Under the pieces are notes generated by a model. It was not told the DNA's origin. It did not search any database and saw only the letters and a program-made list of their open reading frames with translations. Positions 22,247 through 30,713 of a DNA stretch of 40,396 nt are shown here, in pieces (positions within the stretch are counted from its first letter, which is position 1; the number at the start of each line of letters is the position of its first letter). Location: the IMG/VR virus record IMGVR_UViG_3300003322_000435, positions 1 to 40,396 of that record. One strand, written 5' to 3'. The position numbers and the translations under genes are program-made. Source of the stretch: a virus.

Positions 22247-24232
22247 TCAGTCCAGCCAGTTATCAGTACCCGACAGCCACGTGCTTTCGGGGGGGGGTTC
22301 GTCTTGGGCCGCCGGTGCCGGCGGGGTCGCTACAGCCGGCGCAGGTATCGGCATCGGAGCCGGGGGCGCGTCACTAGGATCTGCTTCTGCCGGCGTCTCC
22401 TCGCCGGCCGGGGCGAGCGGCGCCGTGAACAGATCTCCGTTGACCGGTTCGATCATGCTCTCCAGCTGGGCCCAGTCGGCGTCGCGCATCGTGTCCAGCC
22501 GCAGCAGCGGGTGATACGCCGCGGCGAAGCCGTACACGAACAGGTCGATCACCTCGTTGCGGCGTCCAGGCAGCTTGCGCCACTGGGACTTGCCGGCGTC
22601 GTAGACCTCGGCCGTCAGCTGCTCGAAGTACTCGTCCGCCAGACCTGCAGGGAAGCGAATGAAACGGTCTTCCGGGACCGACTCCTCATCGGAGGCGATG
22701 TAGTTGAACAGCAGCGACTTCGCCGTGTCGGTGCCGACGTGCCACAGCTGCACGCCACTCTTGATGGTCCGGCCCTTGTGGTTCACGTCCATCGTGACTG
22801 GCCGGCCGATGACGGGCTTGCCGGCGGTCGATGCGCCCTTGACCGCGAACACGCCCGCGTGCCGATACAGCCGAGCGTAGTGGTAGACCTCGTGCGTGTG
22901 ATGGCCGCCGGAGTCGATTGCACACGTCTGCACACGCATCGATACGCCGAAGCTGTTCACCAGAGGGCGTTCGCGCAACGTCGTCAGGCGCGTCCACACG
23001 TCCTCCTTGGCCGGGTCGCCATCGATGAGACCGTAGTCGATGACCCAGTGCTTCTTGTTGCGACCGAAGCCGAGCACCTGGTATTCCAGGCGATTGCCCT
23101 GCACGTCGACGGACATCACCAGCGCCAGGCAGCCCTTCGGGATCGAGCGCAGCGGGTAGTTCTCGCGTCGCTTCGCAATTTCGGCGCCCTTCACTTGGCC
23201 GCTCAGGTCTTCCCAGCACTCGGCCAGCTCGTTGTTCACGAAGGCCTTCAGCGCGACCGGGGCGCCCTTTGCAGCGACGAAGTCCGCCGCCAGTTCCGGC
23301 CATGGGCGCCAACCCAGCGGCGCGTACAGCGACGGCAGGTGGAAACTGGCTACACCCGGCTCGCCCTTGGCGGTCGGCTGCCAGTAGGCGCCCTCGTAGC
23401 CGCGCGTCTTCCACTCGGCCTCGGTGCTGAGCACGTCGCAGCACTCGCACAGGTAGCGCGCCTTCTCCGGCTCGCCCTCCGGCCACTTCATCTGCGGCCA
23501 CTTGAAGAACTGGCGTGCCCCGCAGTCGGGGCACTGGACCATGTACTTCTGCTGGTCGCCGCGCAGGTAGTTGCGGTCGATCGGCGAGCTGCCGACGATG
23601 GTCGGCGTGCTGTTGCCGAAGATGCGCGCCTTGCGGCCAAAGTTGCTGGTCCGCTTTTTCGCCAGCGTCTCGGGCGCGCCCTGGTTGCCGATGTCGCCGG
23701 CATACTCGTCCATCTCCTCGAGCAGCACGTAGCGCATCGTCGAGGACTTCAGGCCGCCGGGCCGGTTCGCGCCGATGATCTGCAGGAACCCGCCCGGGAA
23801 TTTCTTCCGGCGCTGCGTATTGTCGGAGCCCTTGACCTCCTTGTCGCGGATCCGCTTCTTCAGCTCCGGCGTCGAATCGCGCATCGGCTCGAAGCGCGAC
23901 AGGTTCCACTTCTCGCCGTCCTCGACGGTGGCGAACACCGCCAAGATGTTGCCGGCCGCGGACGTGATCGAGTGGCCGATGAAGTTTTCACCGAGCGCCG
24001 AGCCGCCTAGCTGGTGGCCCTTCTTGAGGTAGATCTCCCGGTAGGGGCTGTCGGGCGACAGCGCATCCATGATGCCGACCAGGTAGGGCGTGCGGCTGTT
24101 GCGCCAGGGCCCCGGCTCTGGGCTGTCCGGCGGCAGCACGCGGTAGGTCTCCGCCCACTCGGCGATCGGGATCCGGCTGTCCGGCTTGATCGCATCGGTG
24201 AGGGACCGGATGAATTCGTCGACTGCACCCAT
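22247..24232 (-). CDS. Terminase large subunit (lambda gpA family)
   Basis: 661 aa. The N-terminal ATPase has the P-loop-like KKGHQLGGSALGEN (residues 70-83), in the place of lambda's KSARVGYS Walker A, and a Walker B-like YVLLEEMDEYAGD. A zinc-ribbon-like insertion follows (CPDCGARQF ... CECC). The C-terminal RNase H-like nuclease contains LVMSVDVQGNRLEYQVLGFGRNKKHWVIDYG. The end is Pro/Ala-rich and contains a G9 tract in the DNA (22289-22297). With the small subunit it cuts concatemers at cos-type sites and drives DNA through the portal. Confidence 0.92.
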   Translation of the reverse strand: MGAVDEFIRSLTDAIKPDSRIPIAEWAETYRVLPPDSPEPGPWRNSRTPYLVGIMDALSPDSPYREIYLKKGHQLGGSALGENFIGHSITSAAGNILAVFATVEDGEKWNLSRFEPMRDSTPELKKRIRDKEVKGSDNTQRRKKFPGGFLQIIGANRPGGLKSSTMRYVLLEEMDEYAGDIGNQGAPETLAKKRTSNFGRKARIFGNSTPTIVGSSPIDRNYLRGDQQKYMVQCPDCGARQFFKWPQMKWPEGEPEKARYLCECCDVLSTEAEWKTRGYEGAYWQPTAKGEPGVASFHLPSLYAPLGWRPWPELAADFVAAKGAPVALKAFVNNELAECWEDLSGQVKGAEIAKRRENYPLRSIPKGCLALVMSVDVQGNRLEYQVLGFGRNKKHWVIDYGLIDGDPAKEDVWTRLTTLRERPLVNSFGVSMRVQTCAIDSGGHHTHEVYHYARLYRHAGVFAVKGASTAGKPVIGRPVTMDVNHKGRTIKSGVQLWHVGTDTAKSLLFNYIASDEESVPEDRFIRFPAGLADEYFEQLTAEVYDAGKSQWRKLPGRRNEVIDLFVYGFAAAYHPLLRLDTMRDADWAQLESMIEPVNGDLFTAPLAPAGEETPAEADPSDAPPAPMPIPAPAVATPPAPAAQDEPPPESTWLSGTDNWLD

Positions 24233-24805
24233 TTACTCGTCCTGGTCCTGCAGCAGCTTGCCGACGTCGATGCCGGCCAGCGCCGCCGCGAGCGCTTCTT
24301 CGAGCAAGCGCTCGCACTGGTGCGGATCGTCGAGCGCCGCCAACTGGTCCTTCAGTCGGGCCGGCACGTTGAGCACCGAGTCGCGGATGCCACGGAACAT
24401 CGTGAACGCGATTCGCTTCGCCTCGTCGACCGGGATCAGCTCGCCGGCCAGCTGCTTGTATTCGAGTTCCTGCTTGAGCGCGCTGAACTTCTCGCGCGCC
24501 GCCCGGTGCGTCCGGTACTCGCTGGTCGAGGCGTCGCCCTCGGCCTCGGCGCCGTCGACCAGGTCCGGGTCGGCGCTTACCCCGCTGCCTGGCGCAGCCG
24601 GAGAAACGGCACGTTTTTCAGGCTGGGCAATGCTGACAGGAGGGCGAAGCACTTCGCTGCTGTTGCGCCAGTCGCGGTCAGCCTGGTCCGATTCGATCTT
24701 CTTGTCAGCGGTGACCTTGATGTGGCCGGCCTCGATCGCCTTCTGCACCGCGCGGAGCGTGACCCCGGCGTGGCGCGAGTACTCTCGATAACCCATCAAA
24801 GCCAT
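24233..24805 (-). CDS. Terminase small subunit (Nu1-like)
   Basis: 190 aa; ATG 24805 has an RBS (AAAGGT), and an alternative ATG is three codons in. The N-terminal winged HTH (GYREYSRHAGVTLRAVQKAIEAGHI, with KVTADKKIESDQADRDW wing) matches the Nu1-type DNA-binding domain. A Pro/Ala/Glu linker follows, then a helical C-terminal part that should contact the large subunit. It recognises the phage packaging site; repeats immediately upstream are candidates for that site. Confidence 0.8.
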   Translation of the reverse strand: MALMGYREYSRHAGVTLRAVQKAIEAGHIKVTADKKIESDQADRDWRNSSEVLRPPVSIAQPEKRAVSPAAPGSGVSADPDLVDGAEAEGDASTSEYRTHRAAREKFSALKQELEYKQLAGELIPVDEAKRIAFTMFRGIRDSVLNVPARLKDQLAALDDPHQCERLLEEALAAALAGIDVGKLLQDQDE

Positions 24806-24806
24806 G

Positions 24807-24856
24807 TTGACTACCTTTCGTACTGACTACCGACTACTGACTACCGGCTGACTACC
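24807..24856. repeat. Direct repeats GGTAGTCAG upstream of terminase
   Basis: Four copies of the nonamer (plus strand CTGACTACC or TTGACTACC at 24807, 24823, 24837 and 24848) plus a partial GACTAC at 24832. Spacing is 16, 14 and 11 bases. Clustered repeats just before the small terminase gene are where cosB-type terminase binding sites lie in lambda-like phages. Confidence 0.6.
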
Positions 24857-24938
24857 TCTTTAAAAGTCTGTGACGGCGTGGACATCGAGGCGCGAATTAC
24901 CCTCGGGTGGGGATGCCTGGGGAGGACCCGGCGAAAAC

Positions 24939-24985
24939 GTTGCATTAACGCAACCACTCGACCGGTTTAGTTGCATGATCGCAAC
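24939..24985. repeat. Paired 16-bp palindromes, candidate packaging/cos region
   Basis: Two inverted repeats GTTGC-N6-GCAAC at 24939-24954 and 24970-24985. Starts are 31 bp apart, three helical turns, so they face the same side of the helix. The adjoining 24901-24932 is a GC-rich tract that could hold the cut site. Together with the nonamers this makes 24806-25000 the likely packaging region; the nick positions cannot be read from sequence. Confidence 0.45.
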
Positions 24986-25000
24986 ACTGAGCCTCACCGG

Positions 25001-25654
25001 TCAGGGTCGGGCGGTGCTGACCGCATCGGTCCAGGCCCTGACCATGTTCGCCGCGTAGTTCGCCTCGATCGATGCGACCCCGACCTCGCTGAACTTGAAG
25101 CGCGGCTTGTAGACCGCCTCGGTAGCGAACACGAGCACCGGGACGAGCGTCTTGCCGACGCGTGAGTAGACGCCAGGCGGAAGCGCATGCCCCTTCGGGA
25201 CGCCGATGAAGAGGCTCTTCTTTCCGCCCGACTTCTTCACGTCGGCGGCGATCCGTTTGATCTTCGCCTTGGTCAGGTTGCCGTACTGGTTCAGCTCGGC
25301 GCCATGACCAGGTAGCGCGACCTGCACCGGCCCGCCGGCTGCGAACACTTGCTCGAACGATTTGAACTCGCGCTTGCCGCCATCAGCCTCGGCCTCGAGG
25401 TACTTGGCCTGCACATCCTTGATGAACACGGACGCGGTGAGGTTCGCCTTCGTGGCGGCCGTGATCGCGACCGCGCGCTGGGTGAACGGCGTCGGTGCGT
25501 CGAACACCGAGAGAATGTGCTGCTCCTCCGCTGTCTTCGCCTGGCGGACCGTCATGGTCATCGCCCGGGCGATGGCGAACGGCGCCTGCTTCTGGCCCAC
25601 GGCATCCAGCCGCTGTAGAAACTCGGGCAACCCCGCGATCCGTACGTTGGCCAT
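25001..25654 (-). CDS. Conserved phage protein of unknown function, first gene of late operon
   Basis: 217 aa from ATG 25654 (RBS AGGAG); longer starts upstream lack an RBS. Sequence MANVRIAGLPEFLQRLDAVGQKQ leads into a helical segment. Then comes a beta-rich centre (ASVFIKDVQAKYLEAEADGG) and KKSLFIGVPKGHALPPGVYSRVGKTLVPVLVF. The size and layout recall neck or minor structural proteins (HK97 gp10 style), but its position before terminase is unusual for those. No firm family. Confidence 0.5.
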   Translation of the reverse strand: MANVRIAGLPEFLQRLDAVGQKQAPFAIARAMTMTVRQAKTAEEQHILSVFDAPTPFTQRAVAITAATKANLTASVFIKDVQAKYLEAEADGGKREFKSFEQVFAAGGPVQVALPGHGAELNQYGNLTKAKIKRIAADVKKSGGKKSLFIGVPKGHALPPGVYSRVGKTLVPVLVFATEAVYKPRFKFSEVGVASIEANYAANMVRAWTDAVSTARP

Positions 25655-25771
25655 ATGCGCTCCTGGTGCAGACGCGTGCACGTCACCCACAACCCGCACG
25701 CCGCGTCCGTCCTGCTAGATGCTTGAGGTCGGATGCGCGGCGGGCTAAGATGCTCGTGCGGTACTTCGAAT

Positions 25772-25793
25772 AAAAAGGCCCGGCGAACCGGGC
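25772..25793 (-). terminator. Late-leader terminator 3
   Basis: Minus strand: stem GCCCGG, TTCG loop, CCGGGC, then TTTTT. It is the last of three terminator hairpins between the Q-like gene and the first late gene. Confidence 0.75.
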
Positions 25794-25868
25794 AACAAAC
25801 GAACGATCGTTGTATCCCCCGCTTTGCAGCGGATCGAGACAGGATCACCACCTTTCGTCGTTGAGAAT

Positions 25869-25901
25869 AAAAAGCGCCGGCGCGGGACCGGCGAAAGCGC
25901 T
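25869..25901 (-). terminator. Late-leader terminator 2
   Basis: Minus strand: stem CGCCGG / CCGGCG with a 7-base loop, extended by AGCGCTTT/CTTTTT. The middle of the three hairpins. Confidence 0.6.
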
Positions 25902-25936
25902 GTGGAGCGCAGCGCGAAGAGACACGGTCAGAAAGC

Positions 25937-25968
25937 AAAAACCCCGCGTGGTCTGCACCAGGCGAGGT
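25937..25968 (-). terminator. Late-leader terminator 1 (tR'-like)
   Basis: Minus strand: imperfect 11-bp stem CCTCGCCTGGT / ACCACGCGGGG with a 4-base loop, followed by TTTTT. It lies about 70-100 bases after the predicted start of the late transcript, the position of lambda tR'. The rest of 25655-26042 holds no supported gene. Confidence 0.7.
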
Positions 25969-26042
25969 CTTTCGTATGCGATCGAAGCTGCGATTGGGAC
26001 GGTGATTTATGACCTAGACGCAATTACTTCGAGAATGACGAA

Positions 26043-26072
26043 AATGTATCGCAGTTGGGACACTTGCGTCAA
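26043..26072 (-). promoter_or_regulatory. Candidate late promoter (pR'-like)
   Basis: Minus strand TTGACG (26067-26072), 18 bases, TACATT (26043-26048). It overlaps the end of the Q-like gene and points into the terminator array and late genes, the same geometry as Q, pR' and tR' in lambda. Confidence 0.5.
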
Positions 26073-27064
26073 TGCATTTCTTGAACAATGGAAATAACGC
26101 CGTGTTCTGCCAGATACGGTCCCAGCCGGGTGATCGCGTTCTCCTCCAGCTGGCGCACGTGGTTCTTCATCTTCAGCGCCGCCCTCAGGTAGGTGCGGTA
26201 GCTCCCGCCGAATTGCGCCTCCAGGTCGCGCGCGCTGATGTCGATCTTTTTGTGCCGCGCGAACATCCTCCCCAGCATGCAACAGATCACGAGCGGCTTC
26301 ATCCTCGGGAACATCGGTGCGAACCATCGAGCCAGCCCATCGATCGCGGCAATGCGCTCAGCCGAGAAAGCGAAGCGCCGCCGCGGCTCGCCTGCCTCTG
26401 ACGTATTCGGACCGTTGTTCACCAAGCTGCAGGCGCCCAACCGCTCCAGCGCAATCTGCGCCGCCCGCTCATTTGCTTCGGCCCTCGTCAGCTCGGCGCC
26501 GATATCGCGCACCGCATCGCGAGCAGCGTGATACTGGTCGTACGCCGACCCATGCACGCCGGGCGGCATGATGCGCTGCTGCGTCGACAGGTAGTGCTCG
26601 CGTGTCGCGTCCAGCTCGGCGCGCGCCTGCTTCATCTTCGCTTGCGCGGCCCGGACCTTCTCCTTTGCCTGCTCGAGCGCGGCGGCCACCTGTGTCCGAC
26701 CCGGCTCGTCCTCGAGCACGTCCTCGTAGTCGGTCTCGCCGTACTTGGCCTGCAAAACCCAGCGCTCCGGATCCGGCAACTTGGTTGCCACGGCCTGCGT
26801 GATCATCACGCACTGCGCGCGGACCTCGTTCATGTCGAGCCCTCCGAAGTTGACCCTGCCCGACGACTCACCGCGCAGCTGATCCAGCCAGTGGCGCTGC
26901 GCCATGTCCAGGTTGATCGACTCCATCGAGCGAATCAACGCCTTGCGAAACGGCGCGTCCTGGCGGGCCGGCTGCGCCATCACCAGGAAGGCCACGTGCA
27001 CGGCCTGTCCTGCATCCTCGAAAATCGGCTCCGCCGTCATCTCATGTACTGCTGCGCCCATCAT
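26069..27064 (-). CDS. Putative late-gene antiterminator (Q-position protein)
   Basis: 331 aa, RBS AAGGGGTG before ATG 27064. Three parts are visible. Residues ~1-115 contain RQDAPFRKALIRSMESINLDMAQRHW and ITQAVATKLPDPERWVLQAKYGET, the latter similar in style to phage antitermination Q/RusA-neighbour proteins. Residues ~125-215 form a coiled coil (EQAKEKVRAAQAKMKQARAE...). The C-terminal domain has a helix-turn-helix-like KKIDISARDLEAQFGGSYRTYLRAALKMKNHVRQ. Position is the main argument: last gene of the early operon, followed at once by a promoter and three terminators before the late genes. The class is not a recognised Q family, so it may be new. Confidence 0.5.
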   Translation of the reverse strand: MMGAAVHEMTAEPIFEDAGQAVHVAFLVMAQPARQDAPFRKALIRSMESINLDMAQRHWLDQLRGESSGRVNFGGLDMNEVRAQCVMITQAVATKLPDPERWVLQAKYGETDYEDVLEDEPGRTQVAAALEQAKEKVRAAQAKMKQARAELDATREHYLSTQQRIMPPGVHGSAYDQYHAARDAVRDIGAELTRAEANERAAQIALERLGACSLVNNGPNTSEAGEPRRRFAFSAERIAAIDGLARWFAPMFPRMKPLVICCMLGRMFARHKKIDISARDLEAQFGGSYRTYLRAALKMKNHVRQLEENAITRLGPYLAEHGVISIVQEMH

Positions 27065-27112
27065 TTCACCCCTTTCAGTTTTCCCCGCCGCTCTGTGGCG
27101 GCAATCTGTAGC

Positions 27113-27361
27113 TCACTCATCCTGCTCGCCCTCCGGCGCATTGAGCACATACGGAATCCCCCGCTCGTCCCACTGCACCCGCACCCTGGTGGGGATTGGC
27201 GTCCCGAACGTATGCCCGTTCTCCACGGCGTAAAACACCGGCTCGCCCTTCATCGCCCGCCTCAGCACCCCGTCGATTGATGCCGCCCCGAACACCTTGC
27301 GGTATTCGTCGACCAATGCCGCCGTGACCGGCATCTGCTCCCTCAAGCTACCTCGCTTCAT
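27113..27361 (-). CDS. Hypothetical phage protein (82 aa)
   Basis: Start ATG 27361 has an RBS (GGAGG). Sequence includes MPVTAALVDEYRKVFGAASIDGVLRRAMKGEPVFYAVENGH, then a beta-like RVRVQWDERGIPYVLN and an acidic end. It is often found in this form beside phage replication genes, but no function is known to me. It lies between the candidate origin and the Q-like gene. Confidence 0.6.
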   Translation of the reverse strand: MKRGSLREQMPVTAALVDEYRKVFGAASIDGVLRRAMKGEPVFYAVENGHTFGTPIPTRVRVQWDERGIPYVLNAPEGEQDE

Positions 27362-27381
27362 CGCTCCCTCCTGCTGCTGTT

Positions 27382-27647
27382 CGTCCAACCTCGAAAAAGG
27401 TTGGCGGATAGGTTGGACGGCTAAAACCCGCATGGATACTGGCTTCGTCTAACCTCCTAACCTGTCTAACCTGTTTTTGATGTTTGCCAGAAGTGGAAAA
27501 CCTGCCGGGACTACTCGCGCACGTATACGCGGGTGTGCGCGTCGCGTACGTGCGGGCGCATGTCGGTTGGCGAGGTTGGGAGGTTGGCGGGGCCAGTATC
27601 CATGCGGGTTCCAGCCGTCCAACCTCAAAAAAGACAGGTTGGACGGC
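27382..27647. repeat. Inverted-repeat and iteron region, candidate replication origin
   Basis: A 33-bp inverted repeat, 31 of 33 matching, spans 27411-27443 and 27592-27624. Each outer end folds again: CGTCCAACCT/AGGTTGGACG (27382-27419) and the 12-bp perfect stem GCCGTCCAACCT/AGGTTGGACGGC (27614-27647). A third stem, CGCACG-TA-TACGCG / CGCGTACGTGCG (about 27518-27557), lies in the middle. About eleven copies of the word AGGTTGG/CYAACCT occur, including triplets at 8-9 bp spacing (27450-27473 and 27564-27587). It follows the primase-helicase gene and contains no supported gene up to 27762. Origin function is inferred. Confidence 0.5.
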
Positions 27648-27762
27648 CGGACGATGTTGGCCGGATTGACGCGTCGCGCACGCCGACGACAGCACCTTTT
27701 CCGCCTGCGCGAAACGCGCCCACGATCCCTGGTGAGTCGCCGGCGTGGCGCCGACTGGCTGG

Positions 27763-30294
27763 TTAGAACGGCAGCGGTTCACGGTCTTCCTCCACTGCCT
27801 CGGCCCCTTGCCCCGCTTCCGCTGCTGGGCGCTCGTAATACCAATCGCGGGCGCCGCTGGAGTCGCGCCGCTTGATCCAGCCCAGCTTGCGCATGATCGC
27901 CGCCACACGCATCGTTTCGGACTTCGCCGGGCCCATCTTCGAAAGCTCGATATGCAGCGCCCTGGTCAGCAGCTCGCGCGCCGTCACGCGTACGAGCTTG
28001 CCGGCCGCCATCGGCTTGCCTTCCGAGTCCATTCCTTCCAGGTACTCCCAGATCCGGCCGCGCCATGGGTCCGGGATCTCGCGGCTCTCCTGCATCGGGT
28101 CGATCAGGCGCCGCTGCTGCTCGTACGTCGGCCACCACTGGACGCCGGCATTCATCAGCGAGATCGCTTCGCCGAACAGCTGGTCACGGTCGGCAGTCAA
28201 GGCCGCAATGTCCAGCGTGCCCGTCTCCACCGGCCAGAAGCGCCGGTTGCCGGTCGTGTCCTTGAAGTAGGCGTCCTCGTTGGTCGTCGCCGCGAAGGCG
28301 CAGCGCCTGGGCACGTTCTTCATGCGCCGGCCGTAGGGCTCGCGGAACCGGTCGACCGTGCTCGACATGAAGGCCTTGATCGCCGTGACCTCGGAGCGGT
28401 TGAACTGCTCGAGCTCGGCCACCTCGTACAGCAGCACGCCCTGGATCGACAGGTAGCCGTCCTTCTCGCCCATGCGGAACGGCGTGTCGGCGAACCACTC
28501 GCCGCCCAGCACCTTCAAGGCGGTCGACTTGCCGCGACCCTGGCCGCCCTCGAACACGGGCGCGTGGTCGTTCTTGACGCCAGGACGATACCCTCGCACC
28601 ACTATCCCGATCAGGAACAGCGTCGACACCAGGCGCATGTATTCCGAGTCCTCGGCGCCCCAATAGCGCGTGAGCGCAGTCGCGACCCGCGGCTCGCCGT
28701 CCCAAAGGTCGATGCAGCGGTCGAAGTACTCGATCACCGGATTGAATGTGTGCTTACGTGCCGCTTGCGCCACGCCGCGCTCGATGTCGCCTATCGACGC
28801 GAGCAGCAGGCCATGGTGCTTGGCCATATACATGCCGAGCTCGAAGTCATCCCCTTCAGTCCACTCCCCGGGCTCGCTGGACCAAGGCGTTTTCCTGCGC
28901 TTCACCTGCAGGCCCGAGAACTGGTCGAGCCCAACGAGGCCAATCAGGCGCTCGTCGTTTTCCATCACCAGGTACACATTCTCACGGCAGCCCTTGATGC
29001 CGCCGTTCGCGGTCGGGATCAGCATCGCGCGCAGCTGCTCGCGTGAACGGTTGCCCGCGCCAGCCGGAGGTGGGGGGGAAGTGCTTTCCAGCTGCACAGC
29101 CATCTGCTCGCCGACCCAGTCCGGCACATCGTCGAATGTCCCGGCGCCCGCCGGCATCGGGTCAATGCCAGCCGGCGCAGCCGGCGCGCTGCGCAGCTTC
29201 GCCGCCCATGAGATCACCTGCTCGGCGTCAGCACCGCCTGCAATCAGGTCCGCCACGTCCCAGCCGTCAGGCACCGCACCAGGTGCAGGGATGTCCACGA
29301 AGAACACATTACAGCCCTGGGCGCGCAGGATATCGGCGACCTTGTTCATCGCCACCATGCCAGGCTGCTCGTGCTCCGGCATGATCTGGCCGGCGCGCTC
29401 GTGCCCCTCCTTGTAGGTCTTGGCATCGGTGTCCGGCCATAGGATCACGTCCCGGTCGCGGATGCTCGACCAGTTGCTCTTGCCGACCGCCTTGCCGCCA
29501 CCCGACCATGAAACAACCTCGAAGACATCGCCCACCGCCGCCACGGCGGCGTCGACGCACTTCTCGCCTTCGACCACCAGCAGCGGGAGGTCGGGCCGGC
29601 GCGGGCCGCGCAGGTACAAGGGGCGTGGTTCCGGAAACGCCATCCATCGCCATTCGGAGGCTCCCGTATTCGGATGCCGGGCGAACACGCAGGGCAGCAC
29701 TTCCTTGCCCTTGCCATCCGACCGGACGAACCGGTAGATCACGCCGAGAAGGCGTCCCTCGGTGTCCCGGTACTCCCAGTGCGCCTCGGGCTTGCCGCGC
29801 ACCACGTGGGCTCTCGGATAAGGTCCGGCATCACCTGGGACTGGCAGGATCGGGCTCCACGGCGTCCGATTTTTCTTCTCGGCCGGTGCTCCTACCCCTT
29901 TGTCCGCTTGCGCAGGCGCAGGATTAGGTGACGTTTTTGGCTTCGCCGGGATGGCGCGCGGCTTCGTCCCGCTGCGCGGGGCATCGGATTCGGTGAGCTG
30001 GACACCGAGTTTCTCGGCGAGCGCGGCGCAGGCCTGGCCCGGCCGCAGGTCGTGGATGTAGGCGTAGAGCGAGATCAGGTCGCCGCCGGCTGCGCCGTCG
30101 GAGAAGTCGGACCAAACCCCGGCTTTGTCACCGTTCAGGCGAATCCGGAGCGACTGGCCCTCTTCGCCGCCGCGTGAACCGATGCAGAACTCATTGCCGC
30201 CCTCGATCCGCCCCTTCGGAAACCACTCCTCGAGGAGCGATTGAATAGAGTTGAGCGCTGCGCGCCCAACTACCGAAAAATCGTCAAGCGTCAC
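27763..30294 (-). CDS. Phage primase-helicase (toprim plus VapE/VirE-type P-loop ATPase)
   Basis: 843 aa from the GTG at 30294, which overlaps the upstream stop (GTGA); a GTG ten codons upstream is possible. The first ~110 residues resemble a primase zinc/DNA-binding head lacking obvious cysteines (FCIGSRGGEEG...GVWSDFSDGAAGGDLISLY). Then comes a toprim-like part with LLVVEGEKCVDAA (about 238-250) and DVILWPDTDAK. The C-terminal VapE-type helicase shows Walker A FEGGQGRGKSTAL (about 581-593), Walker B-like LLYEVAEL and sensor FAATTNED. It should prime and unwind phage DNA at the origin. It is the core of the leftward early operon. Confidence 0.85.
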   Translation of the reverse strand: MTLDDFSVVGRAALNSIQSLLEEWFPKGRIEGGNEFCIGSRGGEEGQSLRIRLNGDKAGVWSDFSDGAAGGDLISLYAYIHDLRPGQACAALAEKLGVQLTESDAPRSGTKPRAIPAKPKTSPNPAPAQADKGVGAPAEKKNRTPWSPILPVPGDAGPYPRAHVVRGKPEAHWEYRDTEGRLLGVIYRFVRSDGKGKEVLPCVFARHPNTGASEWRWMAFPEPRPLYLRGPRRPDLPLLVVEGEKCVDAAVAAVGDVFEVVSWSGGGKAVGKSNWSSIRDRDVILWPDTDAKTYKEGHERAGQIMPEHEQPGMVAMNKVADILRAQGCNVFFVDIPAPGAVPDGWDVADLIAGGADAEQVISWAAKLRSAPAAPAGIDPMPAGAGTFDDVPDWVGEQMAVQLESTSPPPPAGAGNRSREQLRAMLIPTANGGIKGCRENVYLVMENDERLIGLVGLDQFSGLQVKRRKTPWSSEPGEWTEGDDFELGMYMAKHHGLLLASIGDIERGVAQAARKHTFNPVIEYFDRCIDLWDGEPRVATALTRYWGAEDSEYMRLVSTLFLIGIVVRGYRPGVKNDHAPVFEGGQGRGKSTALKVLGGEWFADTPFRMGEKDGYLSIQGVLLYEVAELEQFNRSEVTAIKAFMSSTVDRFREPYGRRMKNVPRRCAFAATTNEDAYFKDTTGNRRFWPVETGTLDIAALTADRDQLFGEAISLMNAGVQWWPTYEQQRRLIDPMQESREIPDPWRGRIWEYLEGMDSEGKPMAAGKLVRVTARELLTRALHIELSKMGPAKSETMRVAAIMRKLGWIKRRDSSGARDWYYERPAAEAGQGAEAVEEDREPLPF

Positions 30295-30713
30295 GCTGCT
30301 GCCTTCTCTCCGTGGGGAATGCACAGGTCCCCCATGCGGGACGGGATCTCGCGGTAATCGAGCGCCCCGGGCCTCATCACGGACGGCCGCGGCATATTGC
30401 GGGTAGAGAGCGGGCGCATCACGTAAGCGCTGGCCGGCGGCGCGACAACCGGCTCAGACATCGGCACGGCCCCCGCTGCGCCCAGAAACGCCAAGCCGCT
30501 GTCGGTGAGCACGAGCAGGTTCCCGCGCCTGAACGCAAGACGGAAGTGTGCGAGCGGCTTGATGACGATGCGGTCGAACTGGCCTTCTGACTCGGCCCAA
30601 CCAGCCGCTGTCATGAAATCGGGTACGTTGATTTGTCCGCCTGCCTTATGTAACTCAACGAGCGCGAGGTAGGCGCGGCTGCCGGCGTTCGGACCCTTGC
30701 GTGGCGCGCTCAT
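30291..30713 (-). CDS. Small phage protein, probable winged HTH
   Basis: 140 aa from ATG 30713 (RBS GGAGG), overlapping the upstream regulator stop (ATGA). The sequence AYLALVELHKAGGQINVPDFMTAAGW is followed by EGQFDRIVIKPLAHFRLAFRRGNLLVLTDSGLAFLG, which reads like a winged helix domain. A Pro/Met-rich tail ends it. It precedes the primase-helicase, the place of replication loader or regulator genes. The function is unknown. Confidence 0.6.
   Translation of the reverse strand: MSAPRKGPNAGSRAYLALVELHKAGGQINVPDFMTAAGWAESEGQFDRIVIKPLAHFRLAFRRGNLLVLTDSGLAFLGAAGAVPMSEPVVAPPASAYVMRPLSTRNMPRPSVMRPGALDYREIPSRMGDLCIPHGEKAAA

Noticed and set aside
22289-22297. Run of nine G near the end of the terminase gene
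   Set aside because: Considered as a phase-variable tract, but it encodes a Pro-rich tail near the last residues, so slippage would hardly affect function.
22238-24010. Long plus-strand open frame opposite the large terminase
   Set aside because: Antisense shadow of terminase; no start signal and no protein-like composition.
24807-24856. Repeats considered as a CRISPR array
   Set aside because: Units are only nine bases with 2-7-base gaps and no spacers of useful length; no cas genes in the window.
25810-26097. Plus-strand open frame between Q-like gene and late operon
   Set aside because: Covers the three terminators and late promoter; no RBS and no domain.
27348-27908. Minus-strand open frame of 186 codons across the inverted-repeat region
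   Set aside because: Its repeated peptide segments simply mirror the DNA inverted repeats, and it overlaps two better-supported genes.
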